A program made the position numbers and the translations under genes. Positions 1 to 6,412 of a stretch of DNA of 11,546 bases are shown here, in pieces. How positions within the stretch are numbered: the stretch's first letter is position 1; every line of letters starts with the position of its first letter. The notes below the pieces were generated by a model, which saw nothing but the letters and a program-made list of their open reading frames with translations, made no database searches and was not told the DNA's origin. The stretch comes from Brevundimonas sp. UBA5866 (GTDB lineage Bacteria > Pseudomonadota > Alphaproteobacteria > Caulobacterales > Caulobacteraceae). The DNA lies in NCBI RefSeq assembly GCF_002432125.1, contig NZ_DJFS01000044.1:1-11546 (forward strand), given 5' to 3'.

Positions 1-453
1 AAAAGGAACCTCCCCGCCCGCCGCGCCCGTGCGCTGGCCCTGACGGCCATCCGCGAGACGTTCGAGGAAACGGGCCTGATCCTTGGCCGCAGCGCCCCTG
101 CGGCCTCGGTGGTCGGGCCGTGGCGCGAATACCGTCAGGCCGGTGCCCTGCCCGACCTGTCAGCCGTGACCTATATCGCCCGCGCCATCACGCCGCCGGG
201 CCGCACGCGCCGTTTCGACGCGCGTTTCTTCACGGCCCCTATCGAAGCCCTGCGTGATCCCGACAATATCGTCAGTTCCGGCGAGTTGGACGAAATCGCA
301 TGGCTGCCCATTGAGCAGGCCATAAAACTGGAGTTGCCCTCCATCACCCGTTTCGTTCTGGGCGAGGCCCTGGAGCGGATGGAGAACCCGAACCGGCCCA
401 TCCCCTTCGTGCGGATGCTGCACGGCCAGCACCGGATCGAGCGGCGCGACTGA
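1..453 (+). CDS. Nudix hydrolase, C-terminal part (5' end outside window)
   Basis: This is the last 150 codons of a gene whose start lies before the window. Reading from base 1 gives an open frame to the TGA at 451-453. The Nudix helix core REtfEEtG is at visible residues 18-25, the part that supplies metal-binding glutamates for cleaving nucleoside-diphosphate-linked substrates. The first half of the classical box (G-x5-E) is not recognisable at the expected spacing. That, with a later RRFDARFF segment (about residues 69-76), resembles the NUDT19-like acyl-CoA diphosphatase branch rather than MutT proper. The assignment to that branch is from memory of the family and is tentative. The C-terminal ELDEIAWLP plus a helical tail is usual for the fold. 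The gene converges on the next one and shares its terminator. Substrate is unknown. Confidence 0.85.
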   Translation, partial: KRNLPARRARALALTAIRETFEETGLILGRSAPAASVVGPWREYRQAGALPDLSAVTYIARAITPPGRTRRFDARFFTAPIEALRDPDNIVSSGELDEIAWLPIEQAIKLELPSITRFVLGEALERMENPNRPIPFVRMLHGQHRIERRD

Positions 454-461
454 CGCCATTG

Positions 462-494
462 AAAAAGCCGCCGGATCATCTCCGGCGGCTTTTC
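462..494. terminator. Bidirectional Rho-independent terminator
   Basis: A perfect 9-bp GC-rich stem (467-475 with 481-489) closes a 5-base loop. It is flanked by A's on the left and T's on the right, so both strands end in a U-run. It sits between the convergent Nudix gene (stop at 453) and the secreted-protein gene (stop at 517) and should serve both. Confidence 0.9.
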
Positions 495-516
495 ATTGAT
501 CGGCTGTGACTGCGGC

Positions 517-1104
517 CTATTCGACCACCGGCTTGGTCAGGTCGAACTCGACACGGAAGTGGCGGCCGGTCGGGCGGCGCAGTTCATAGACATAGGTCTG
601 GGTCGGGTGGACCTCGACGGCCCAGATGTTGGTGTTGGACGCCGAGGAGTTGTTCGCCGTGAACAGGTCGATCGATTCCTGATCCACCGGAAACTCCTGA
701 CGCTTGGGCGAGCCGTTGTTGGCCGTCTCGCCGCCGTACCAGTGCAGGGTGTGGGCGGTGCCGTCGGGATCGCGGTGGTCGTGCTTCAGGCGCAGGCCGT
801 TGTCCGTGCGGGTAATGAACCATGTGCGCGAATGGTCATCGCCGACCCAGAAGGGGATGCGAATCTCGTTCGTCTCGCAGTCACGCACATGCATCAGCAG
901 GCGTTTGCCGGCAAAATCACCGTCCGTCGGCCCGGGATTGATCACCTTGCCCTCGAATCGTTGGCCGCACAGGGTCGCCAGATTCGCAAAAAAGGCGTCC
1001 TGCTCCGGCGCCGATTCCATAGCAGCGATCGGTGAAGCGGCGGCTAAAACGCTGAAAACAGCGGCAGAAATGGCGAAAGCGGGTGCATTTTTGGTCATTT
1101 TCAT
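517..1104 (-). CDS. Secreted conserved protein of unknown function
   Basis: The 195-aa product has a clear export signal: a short basic n-region (MKMTKN), a hydrophobic stretch to about residue 22, then an Ala-rich SPIAA cleavage region. The mature part of about 170 aa is soluble, has two cysteines (in LCGQ and RDCE) that could form a disulfide, and is rich in aromatic and charged motifs such as RIPFWVGDDHSRTW, LRLKHDHR and the C-terminal YELRRP. I recall similar unnamed proteins in other proteobacteria but know no function. An in-frame ATG at 1122 would add six residues. I prefer 1104 because the n-region is then normal and a promoter-like pair (1111-1138) would start transcription at about this ATG. 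Neither start has a clear Shine-Dalgarno sequence. It is divergent from rpmG. The protein is probably periplasmic; any enzymatic role is unknown. Confidence 0.8.
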   Translation of the reverse strand: MKMTKNAPAFAISAAVFSVLAAASPIAAMESAPEQDAFFANLATLCGQRFEGKVINPGPTDGDFAGKRLLMHVRDCETNEIRIPFWVGDDHSRTWFITRTDNGLRLKHDHRDPDGTAHTLHWYGGETANNGSPKRQEFPVDQESIDLFTANNSSASNTNIWAVEVHPTQTYVYELRRPTGRHFRVEFDLTKPVVE

Positions 1105-1110
1105 GCTAAA

Positions 1111-1138
1111 AGCGTAGCTCATTACGGCGAGTGCTCAA
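1111..1138 (-). promoter_or_regulatory. Possible housekeeping promoter for the secreted-protein gene
   Basis: On the minus strand TTGAGC (1138-1133) is followed after 13-16 bases by GCTACGCT (1119-1112). This fits the Caulobacter housekeeping pattern TTGaCgS...GCTANAWC only partly: the TTGA and GCTA cores match and the rest does not. The implied start of transcription falls at about 1104, the A of the preferred ATG, which would make the mRNA leaderless. Confidence 0.4.
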
Positions 1139-1154
1139 CGTGGCATTCCGCCCG

Positions 1155-1182
1155 TTGACTTTGGCGCGTGGCGGAGTATGTT
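1155..1182 (+). promoter_or_regulatory. Likely promoter of rpmG
   Basis: TTGACT (1155-1160) and TATGTT (1177-1182) are separated by 16 bases, a reasonable sigma-70-type promoter. This would give a leader of about 40 bases carrying the AGAGG ribosome-binding site at 1218-1222, a normal distance before the ATG at 1232. Confidence 0.5.
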
Positions 1183-1231
1183 CCGCGCCTTCCATTTCAA
1201 GCGGCTTTCGCCGTCGCAGAGGTTTATTCCG

Positions 1232-1399
1232 ATGGCCAAACCGGCTTCGATCAAGATCCGTCTGAACTCCACCGCCGACACCGGCTTCTTCTACGTCACC
1301 AAGAAGAACGCCCGTACCATGACCGAAAAAATGGTCGTGAAGAAGTACGATCCGGTCGTGCGCAAGCACGTCGAGTTCAAAGAAGGCAAGATCAAGTAA
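1232..1399 (+). CDS. rpmG: 50S ribosomal protein L33
   Basis: The 55-aa basic protein begins MAKPASIKIRLNST and contains the family signature ADTGFFYVTKKNARTMTEK followed by KYDPVVRKHVEFKEGKIK, a full-length match to bacterial L33. L33 sits in the large ribosomal subunit near the E site. This copy is the zinc-independent type: it has no cysteines at all, so the CxxC pairs of the zinc-binding form are absent. An upstream in-frame ATG at 1178 would add 18 residues, but the ATG at 1232 has an AGAGG ribosome-binding site at good spacing and gives exactly the usual N-terminus. It is a single-gene unit, divergent from the secreted-protein gene and ended by a strong terminator before pleD. Confidence 0.97.
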   Translation: MAKPASIKIRLNSTADTGFFYVTKKNARTMTEKMVVKKYDPVVRKHVEFKEGKIK

Positions 1400-1405
1400 G
1401 ACCCT

Positions 1406-1424
1406 GCCCTGCGTGATGCAGGGC
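1406..1424 (+). terminator. Short GC hairpin just after rpmG
   Basis: A perfect 7-bp stem (1406-1412 with 1418-1424) with a 5-base loop lies seven bases after the rpmG stop. It lacks a proper U-run (GGCTCTTTC follows), so alone it would be a weak terminator. It may protect the mRNA 3' end or assist the stronger hairpin downstream. Confidence 0.4.
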
Positions 1425-1440
1425 GGCTCTTTCAGCCTAT

Positions 1441-1478
1441 AAAAAACGCCCGACTTTTCATTCAGTCGGGCGTTTTTC
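1441..1478. terminator. Bidirectional Rho-independent terminator between rpmG and pleD
   Basis: A 10-bp stem (1446-1455 with 1464-1473) with an 8-base loop is flanked by a run of A's on the left and T's on the right, giving a U-run on either strand. It lies between the convergent ends of rpmG (1399) and pleD (1526). Confidence 0.9.
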
Positions 1479-1525
1479 CATGCCTGCCATCCTGCGCGCC
1501 CTTCATGGCAACGGGCCAAGCGGTA

Positions 1526-2887
1526 TCAGGCGACGCGGATCACCACCTGATCGCGCCCCTTGGCCTTGGCCTCATAGACCCCCTGATCGGCGCGCTTCAG
1601 CAATGTCTCGGGGGTATCCCCGGGTACAGAGGCCGCCACCCCCACCGATACAGTCACCATCAGTCCCTCGCCCATCCCCTTGGCGCGGAAGGGCTCGCGG
1701 CTGACATCGCGGCGGATGCGCTGGGCGATCCGCTCCGCATCTTCCAGAGATGTGCCCGGCATGATGACGACGAACTCCTCGCCGCCCAGACGGCACGGCA
1801 GATCGACAGCCCGCACATTGGTGGCCAGACGCACCGCAAACTCGCGTAGCACCTCATCGCCCGCATCGTGGCCAAAGCTGTCGTTGATCTGCTTGAAGTG
1901 ATCCAGATCAAGGATCAGGGCCGCAATCGTATCCCCGCCGTGGTTGGCCCGTGCCACCATCGACTGGAGCTGGCTGGTCATATAGCGGCGGTTATGAAGC
2001 CCCGTCAGCACGTCGGTGACGGCGGCCTCCAGATTTCGCTCCAGCCGCTCGCGCAGGAAGTCGGTGTAACGCTTGCGTTTCACCTGGGTGAAGGTGCGCA
2101 CCGAAAGTTCGTCCGGATCGACAGGCAGGGCGACAATATCGTTGGCCCCCAGTTCCAGCGCCTTAACCAGACGGGGCCGGTCCTCCATATCCACTATGGT
2201 CAGGACGGGCAGGTTCCGGGTCGCTTCGCGCGCACGAAGGTGCGCCAGCAGGCGCAGACCGTCGAACCCCTTTGTCGCTGCGTTGATGATCAACAGATCG
2301 ACGCCGGTCATGGGCGAGCCCAGCTCGCTGCCATTGCTGCCCACACGCATGGGGCGGTGCACCTTGCCCAGTTCCGCCAGCAGACGCTCGGCCTGAACGT
2401 CGTTGTCATCCACCAGAAGGATACGGCCACCCGTTCCGTGCAGACGCTCGACCGACGAATCGCCGATACCGATCCGGCGCACGCTCTCCTCGCGTTCGCG
2501 CAGTTCGTCGGTGACGATTTTCAGGCGCGACAGGCTGCGCACGCGCGCCATCAGCACCACATCGTCGAGCGGCTTGCTGAGGAAATCGTCGGCACCGGCT
2601 TCCAGCCCGCGAATACGGTCCTCGCGGCCATCCAGAGCCGTGACCAGCACCACCGGAATGTGCCGCGTGGCCGGATCGTCCTTCAGCTTACGGCAGGTCT
2701 CGAAGCCGTCCATGTTCGGCATCATGACGTCCAGCAGGATCAGGTCCGGCTGTTCGGTACGGGCGATTTCCAGCGCAGACGAGCCATCCCGGCAGGTCAG
2801 GACATCATAATATTCGATGGTCAGCTTGGCTTCGAGCAGACGGACATTGGTATCAACGTCGTCCACCACCAGAATGCGGGCGCTCAT
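1526..2887 (-). CDS. pleD: PleD, response regulator diguanylate cyclase (REC-REC-GGEEF)
   Basis: The 453-aa protein makes cyclic di-GMP from two GTP once phosphorylated. REC1 (about 1-120) has Asp9/Asp10, phospho-acceptor Asp53, Thr83 and Lys105. REC2 (about 152-275) is an adaptor: at its acceptor position Asn202 replaces aspartate, as expected for PleD. The GGDEF domain (about 285-453) has DLDHFKQIND (Asp327, Asn335), Asp344, the active-site GGEEF at 368-372 and the inhibitory RxxD site at 359-362. Catalysis and product inhibition therefore both look intact. In Caulobacter PleD acts at the stalked pole, driving loss of the flagellum and stalk formation, controlled by the DivJ and PleC kinases. 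It starts three bases after the divK stop, so the two form an operon. An 82-codon-plus open frame opposite is a shadow. Confidence 0.97.
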   Translation of the reverse strand: MSARILVVDDVDTNVRLLEAKLTIEYYDVLTCRDGSSALEIARTEQPDLILLDVMMPNMDGFETCRKLKDDPATRHIPVVLVTALDGREDRIRGLEAGADDFLSKPLDDVVLMARVRSLSRLKIVTDELREREESVRRIGIGDSSVERLHGTGGRILLVDDNDVQAERLLAELGKVHRPMRVGSNGSELGSPMTGVDLLIINAATKGFDGLRLLAHLRAREATRNLPVLTIVDMEDRPRLVKALELGANDIVALPVDPDELSVRTFTQVKRKRYTDFLRERLERNLEAAVTDVLTGLHNRRYMTSQLQSMVARANHGGDTIAALILDLDHFKQINDSFGHDAGDEVLREFAVRLATNVRAVDLPCRLGGEEFVVIMPGTSLEDAERIAQRIRRDVSREPFRAKGMGEGLMVTVSVGVAASVPGDTPETLLKRADQGVYEAKAKGRDQVVIRVA

Positions 2888-2890
2888 GCG

Positions 2891-3259
2891 CTAGCCTTCC
2901 AAGTGCTGCCTGACAGTATCGAGGAAGGTGGTGACCGAGATAGGTTTGGAAATATAAGCTTCACAGCCGCCCTGTCTGATGCGCTCTTCATCACCCTTCA
3001 TAGCAAAGGCTGTGACTGCAATTACAGGGATATTGCTAAGCTCTTCGTCTTCTTTGATCCATTTTGTCACTTCCAGTCCCGAAATCTCGGGCAATTGGAT
3101 ATCCATAAGGATCAAATCGGGGCGATGCGCGCGGGCAAGTTGAAGCGCCTGCATTCCCTCGCGGGTCTGCAGGGTTTCGTAGCCCTGAGATTCGAGCAGA
3201 TCATGAAAGAGTTTCATGTTCAGCTCGTTATCCTCGACGATGAGGACTTTCTTGGACAT
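2891..3259 (-). CDS. divK: DivK, single-domain cell-fate response regulator
   Basis: The 122-aa product is one receiver domain without an output domain. Key residues are Glu9/Asp10, phospho-acceptor Asp53 (LILMDIQLPEISG), Thr83 (AVTAFA) and Lys105 (YISKPI). In Caulobacter DivK is phosphorylated by DivJ and dephosphorylated by PleC, and through DivL and CckA it controls CtrA activity. The identification rests on near-complete resemblance plus the tight linkage to pleD, an arrangement known from Caulobacter. The frame stays open upstream to 3460, but the ATG at 3259 gives the standard N-terminus MSKKVLIVEDNELNMKLF, has AAGG a few bases upstream and avoids overlap with dinB. A CtrA-like box lies 81-95 bases upstream. 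Confidence 0.97.
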   Translation of the reverse strand: MSKKVLIVEDNELNMKLFHDLLESQGYETLQTREGMQALQLARAHRPDLILMDIQLPEISGLEVTKWIKEDEELSNIPVIAVTAFAMKGDEERIRQGGCEAYISKPISVTTFLDTVRQHLEG

Positions 3260-3339
3260 CCGACACCTTGTCGCTTCGGTGAAAGCCTGCCGCAAATAGG
3301 CTATAAGGCTCTTCGAAACCGAACTTGCCCTGCTCAGTC

Positions 3340-3354
3340 TTAAGCTGACGTGAA
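3340..3354. promoter_or_regulatory. Candidate CtrA-binding box between divK and dinB
   Basis: The plus strand reads TTAA-N7-TGAA, one mismatch from the CtrA consensus TTAA-N7-TTAA. Read towards divK it is followed after about 11 bases by GCAAGTTC (3328-3321), which matches most of a Caulobacter -10 (GCTANAWC). That is the layout expected for a CtrA-activated divK promoter. The box also ends only 18 bases before the dinB ATG. Confidence 0.5.
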
Positions 3355-3372
3355 GGCGAAACCCTCCGGAGC

Positions 3373-4638
3373 ATGAATCTGTCCATCCAGAGTCTCTGTC
3401 GTGATTGCCTGAAGACAGGAGAGACGCCACAGCGCCGCTGCCCGTCATGCGGTTCTCCACGCCTGATCAATCATGCGGAACTGGGGCAGCTGACGATGGC
3501 GCATCTGGACTGTGACGCCTTCTATGCCTCGGTGGAAAAGCGCGATCGCCCCGAACTGCGCGACAAGCCGGTCATCATCGGCGGGGGCAAGCGTGGGGTC
3601 GTCTCCACCGCCTGCTACGTCGCCCGCCTTTATGGCGTCGGCAGCGCCATGCCCATGTTCAAGGCGCTGAAAGCCTGTCCCGAAGCGGTCGTCATCAAGC
3701 CCGACTTCGCCAAATACCAGCATGAAAGCGCCCGCATTTTCGGCGCGGTCGCAAAGCTGACCCCTCTGGTACAGACCCTGTCGCTGGACGAGGCGTGGAT
3801 CGACCTGTCCGGGACCGAGCGGCTGAACGGCGGCTCGGCGGCATGGCAGTTGGCCCGCCTGCAGAAATGGATCGAGGACGAGGTTGGCCTGACGGTTTCC
3901 ATCGGCCTCGCTCCCAACCGCTTTCTGGCGAAAATCGCGTCCGAACTGGACAAGCCGCGCGGTTTCTCGGTCATCGGCAATGCCGAGGCCAAGGCGCTGC
4001 TGGCCCCGCGTCCTGTTAAAATCCTTCCCGGCGTCGGGCCGGTGTTCAGCCAGCAGCTACGCTCCGACGGCTTTGCCACCGTGGGTGATCTGGCCAATGC
4101 CGATGTGAAGGACCTGATCCGCCGCTATGGCGAAAGCGGCCTTCGCCTGCACGAGCTTAGCCACGCCCGCGACAGCCGCCCCGTGAACCCAGAGCATGAC
4201 CGCAAGGGCATGAGTGCCGAGACCACCTTCAACGAGGACCTGACAACGCAGGAGGCGCTGGAAGCAGAGCTGTGGCCCCTGTGCGAAAAGCTGGCAAGCA
4301 AGGCCCGCCGCGATGGCGTGTCCAGCCGCGTGATCGTGCTGAAACTGCGCCGCACGGACTTCAAGCACATCACCCGCCGCATCACCCTGCCCGATCCGGT
4401 GCAGACGGCGCGGGCACTGTTCAATGCGGGGCGCGACCTGCTGAAACCCGAACTGGGCATCCCCTATCGCCTGATCGGTATCGGCATGGCCGATGTGGTC
4501 GATGCCCATGACGCACCCGCGGGTCTGTTCCAGACCGAAGAAACCCGCGCCCTGAAAACCGAAACCGCCATCGACGCGCTCAGGGCCAAATTCGGCTCCA
4601 ACGCCGTGATCGCCGGACGTGCGCTGAAGAAACCCTGA
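3373..4638 (+). CDS. dinB: DNA polymerase IV (Y-family translesion polymerase)
   Basis: The 421-aa enzyme copies past damaged bases. An N-terminal leader (1-41) carries CRDC...CPSC (Cys9, 12, 23, 26), a probable zinc knuckle that I recall from many alphaproteobacterial DinB proteins but not from E. coli. The polymerase core follows: HLDCDAFYASVEK with metal ligand Asp46 and the steric-gate position Tyr51, then SLDEAW with Asp139/Glu140, then a helix-hairpin-helix thumb (KILPGVGPV) and the little-finger domain to about 370. Catalytic residues are present. I see no clear QxxLF clamp-binding motif at the very C-terminus; GLFQTEE (about 384-390) is the closest. The ATG at 3373 is the only start that includes all four cysteines, yet its GGAG lies one base upstream, too close for normal use. 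The ATG at 3496 would give a leaderless core enzyme. It is divergent from divK. Confidence 0.93.
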   Translation: MNLSIQSLCRDCLKTGETPQRRCPSCGSPRLINHAELGQLTMAHLDCDAFYASVEKRDRPELRDKPVIIGGGKRGVVSTACYVARLYGVGSAMPMFKALKACPEAVVIKPDFAKYQHESARIFGAVAKLTPLVQTLSLDEAWIDLSGTERLNGGSAAWQLARLQKWIEDEVGLTVSIGLAPNRFLAKIASELDKPRGFSVIGNAEAKALLAPRPVKILPGVGPVFSQQLRSDGFATVGDLANADVKDLIRRYGESGLRLHELSHARDSRPVNPEHDRKGMSAETTFNEDLTTQEALEAELWPLCEKLASKARRDGVSSRVIVLKLRRTDFKHITRRITLPDPVQTARALFNAGRDLLKPELGIPYRLIGIGMADVVDAHDAPAGLFQTEETRALKTETAIDALRAKFGSNAVIAGRALKKP

Positions 4639-4651
4639 TCGATTTCGATCA
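4636..4651. repeat. Perfect 7-2-7 dyad over the dinB stop codon
   Basis: TGATCGA-TT-TCGATCA is an exact inverted repeat beginning with the TGA stop of dinB. It has no U-run, so it is not a standard terminator. It could be an operator for the ridA unit or simply a chance dyad. The half-site spacing is wrong for an FNR/FixK box (TTGAT-N4-ATCAA). Confidence 0.4.
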
Positions 4652-4665
4652 ACTCGGGTGACGTA

Positions 4666-4688
4666 GGGGCAGACAGACACCCTGCCCC
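4666..4688 (+). other. GC hairpin in the dinB-ridA gap
   Basis: A 7-bp stem (4666-4672 with 4682-4688, GGGGCAG/CTGCCCC) closes a 9-base loop. No T-run follows, so factor-independent termination is unlikely. It would sit in the leader of ridA if transcription enters from dinB or starts upstream. I see no convincing promoter in this 90-bp gap. Confidence 0.35.
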
Positions 4689-4728
4689 GCGCTACATCCC
4701 TGTCCGACCCCATTATCTGGAGATTGAT

Positions 4729-5187
4729 ATGAGCATCGAAGCCCGCCTTACCGAACTCGGCATCACCCTGCCGGAGCCCGCCAAGCCGGTTGCCTCCTAT
4801 GTCTCCTATGTCCGCTCGGGCAACACCCTGACCATCTCGGGTCAGCTGTCGAACGATGCCAATGGCGGCATCAAGGGTACTGTCGGCGTCGACGTCACGC
4901 CGGAAGAGGCCCAGAAGGCCGCCCGCCTGTGCGGTCTGAACCTGATCGCCCAGATCAAGGCCGCTCTGGATGGCGATCTGGATCGCGTGGTCCGCATCGT
5001 GAAACTGGGCGGCTTCGTGCAAGCCGGTCCGGACTTCGAAGCCATTCCGGGCGTCATCAACGGCACCTCGGACCTGATGGTCGAAGTGTTCGGCGATGCC
5101 GGCAAACACGCCCGCTCGGCTGTTGGCGTATACAAGCTGCCGCTGGGCTTCGCCGTCGAAGTGGACGCCATCGTCGAGGTGAAGTGA
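4729..5187 (+). CDS. RidA-family (YjgF/YER057c/UK114) protein
   Basis: The 152-aa protein belongs to the Rid superfamily, whose best-known members hydrolyse reactive enamine/imine intermediates made by pyridoxal-phosphate enzymes. The fold is visible in LTISGQLS (first strands), the central helix TPEEAQKAARLCGLNLIAQIKAAL, the strand VVRIVKLGGFVQ and the C-terminal HARSAVGVYKLPLGFAVEVDAIVEV. The Arg in HARSAVG aligns with the catalytic Arg105 of E. coli RidA. It is about 25 residues longer than E. coli RidA, mainly at the N-terminus, and fits the longer RidA-like subgroup, so true RidA activity is likely but not certain. CTGGAG six bases before the ATG fixes the start. Its stop overlaps the next start by four bases. 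Confidence 0.9.
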   Translation: MSIEARLTELGITLPEPAKPVASYVSYVRSGNTLTISGQLSNDANGGIKGTVGVDVTPEEAQKAARLCGLNLIAQIKAALDGDLDRVVRIVKLGGFVQAGPDFEAIPGVINGTSDLMVEVFGDAGKHARSAVGVYKLPLGFAVEVDAIVEVK

Positions 5188-6329
5188 GCCTGAAGCTTCA
5201 GGTTCACGGCGGGGTCGCCAGTGTCGGGCGCGAGACTTGGGACAGTCTCGCAGCTCCGACGGGCGACCCTTTCGTCACATATGATTTTCTGGATGCCTGC
5301 GAGGCGTCCGGCAGTGCCGTGCCCGAACAGGGATGGGCACCGCGCCACCTGACCCTGCACGCCGAAGACGGCACCGTTGTCGGGGCCATGCCCCTCTATC
5401 TGAAGGGGCACAGTCAGGGCGAATATGTTTTCGACCATTCATGGGCCGACGCCTATCAGCGGGCCGGTGGTCGTTATTACCCCAAACTGCTCTGCGCCAT
5501 TCCCTTCACCCCCGCCACAGGGCCGCGACTGTTGGTGACGCAGGGGGCCGATGCCGACACCGTCCGTCAGGGGCTGATCCAGGGTGCGGTCATGCTGTGC
5601 GAGCAGATGGGCCTGTCATCCCTGCATGTAAACTTTCCCACCGAGGCCGAATGGTCGCTGATGGGCCAGCACAGGCTGCTGCAACGTCAGGACATCCAAT
5701 ACATCTGGCGCAATCAGGACTGGGCGACATTCGATGACTTCCTCGGCGCCCTGTCGGCCAGTCGCCGCAAGACCATCCGCCGCGAACGGCGCGAGGCGCA
5801 GGACGGGCTGGATATCCGCATCCTGACGGGGGCCGAGATCACCGAGGCCCACTTGGATGCCTTCTTCGCCTTCTATATGGATACCGGCGACCGCAAATGG
5901 GGCCGCCCCTATCTGACGCGCGACTTCTTCACGCGCGTCGGACGCACGATGGCCGACAGGATCGCGCTGGTCATGGCTTTCGACGATGACAGGCCGGTCG
6001 CGGGGGCGATCAACTTTATCGGACGCGATGCCCTTTACGGTCGGCAGTGGGGCACCTTGATCGACAAGCCCTTCCTGCATTTCGAGCTTTGCTACTATCA
6101 GGCCATAGAGTTCGCGCTGAAACACGGCCTGTCGCGGGTCGAGGCGGGCGCGCAGGGCGAGCACAAGATCGCGCGCGGTTACCTGCCCTCACCGGTCTAT
6201 TCGGCCCATTTTATTTCTGATACGGCACTGGCCGATCCGGTCGCGCGCTACCTGCAACAGGAAGGCCCCGCCGTCGCCGCCGAGCGCGACGCCATGACGC
6301 GGGAATTATCGCCCTTCAAACAGATCTAG
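5184..6329 (+). CDS. FemAB-like / COG3146 predicted N-acyltransferase
   Basis: The 381-aa protein resembles the COG3146 (DUF482, FemAB_like) family: WDSLAAPTGDPFVTYDFLDACEASG near the N-terminus, EYVFDHSWADAYQRAGGRYYPKL (about 80-101) and FTPATGPRLLV. A second GNAT-like half has RRKTIRRERREA, GRPYLTRDFF, FIGRDALYGRQWG and HKIARGYLP. These proteins have two GNAT folds like the peptidoglycan-bridge FemABX enzymes, but their substrate is unproven. I take the GTG at 5184, in frame, with GAGG four bases upstream (5176-5179) and a GTGA overlap with the RidA stop. This implies translational coupling. The frame stays open far upstream, but that part overlaps ridA and is a shadow. There is no signal peptide, so the protein is probably cytoplasmic. 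Confidence 0.87.
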   Translation: MSLKLQVHGGVASVGRETWDSLAAPTGDPFVTYDFLDACEASGSAVPEQGWAPRHLTLHAEDGTVVGAMPLYLKGHSQGEYVFDHSWADAYQRAGGRYYPKLLCAIPFTPATGPRLLVTQGADADTVRQGLIQGAVMLCEQMGLSSLHVNFPTEAEWSLMGQHRLLQRQDIQYIWRNQDWATFDDFLGALSASRRKTIRRERREAQDGLDIRILTGAEITEAHLDAFFAFYMDTGDRKWGRPYLTRDFFTRVGRTMADRIALVMAFDDDRPVAGAINFIGRDALYGRQWGTLIDKPFLHFELCYYQAIEFALKHGLSRVEAGAQGEHKIARGYLPSPVYSAHFISDTALADPVARYLQQEGPAVAAERDAMTRELSPFKQI

Positions 6330-6343
6330 AACGTTAACAAATC

Positions 6344-6369
6344 GGAACTCTTGGCTCTCGCATACGCTT
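6344..6369 (+). promoter_or_regulatory. EcfG/SigT-type general-stress promoter of the CsbD gene
   Basis: GGAAC (6344-6348), 16 bases, then CGCTT (6365-6369) closely matches the alphaproteobacterial general-stress consensus GGAAC-N16/17-CGTT, off by one base in the -10. It lies 44-69 bases before the CsbD start. The -10 overlaps a dyad ACGCTT-GT-AAGCGT (6364-6377). A stress-type gene downstream makes the match credible. Confidence 0.6.
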
Positions 6370-6412
6370 GTAAGCGTGGAACCCCTTTCTCCTCACAAAA
6401 GGATATCGAGCC

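Noticed and set aside
3313..3335. Possible LexA box before dinB
   Set aside because: GAAC occurs once but no second GAAC or GTTC half-site lies at the 7-base spacing of the alphaproteobacterial LexA motif, so SOS control is not supported by sequence.
1868..3343. 491-codon plus-strand open frame opposite pleD and divK
   Set aside because: It is antisense to two textbook genes, has a composition rich in His, Gln and Arg with no recognisable domain, and is a typical high-GC shadow frame.
4636..4651. FNR/FixK-type site at the dinB end
   Set aside because: The TGAT/ATCA halves are 8 bases apart when aligned to the consensus, not 4.
4057..5109. 350-codon minus-strand frame spanning the dinB end and ridA
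   Set aside because: It runs across two convincing plus-strand genes and the gap between them without any family motif.
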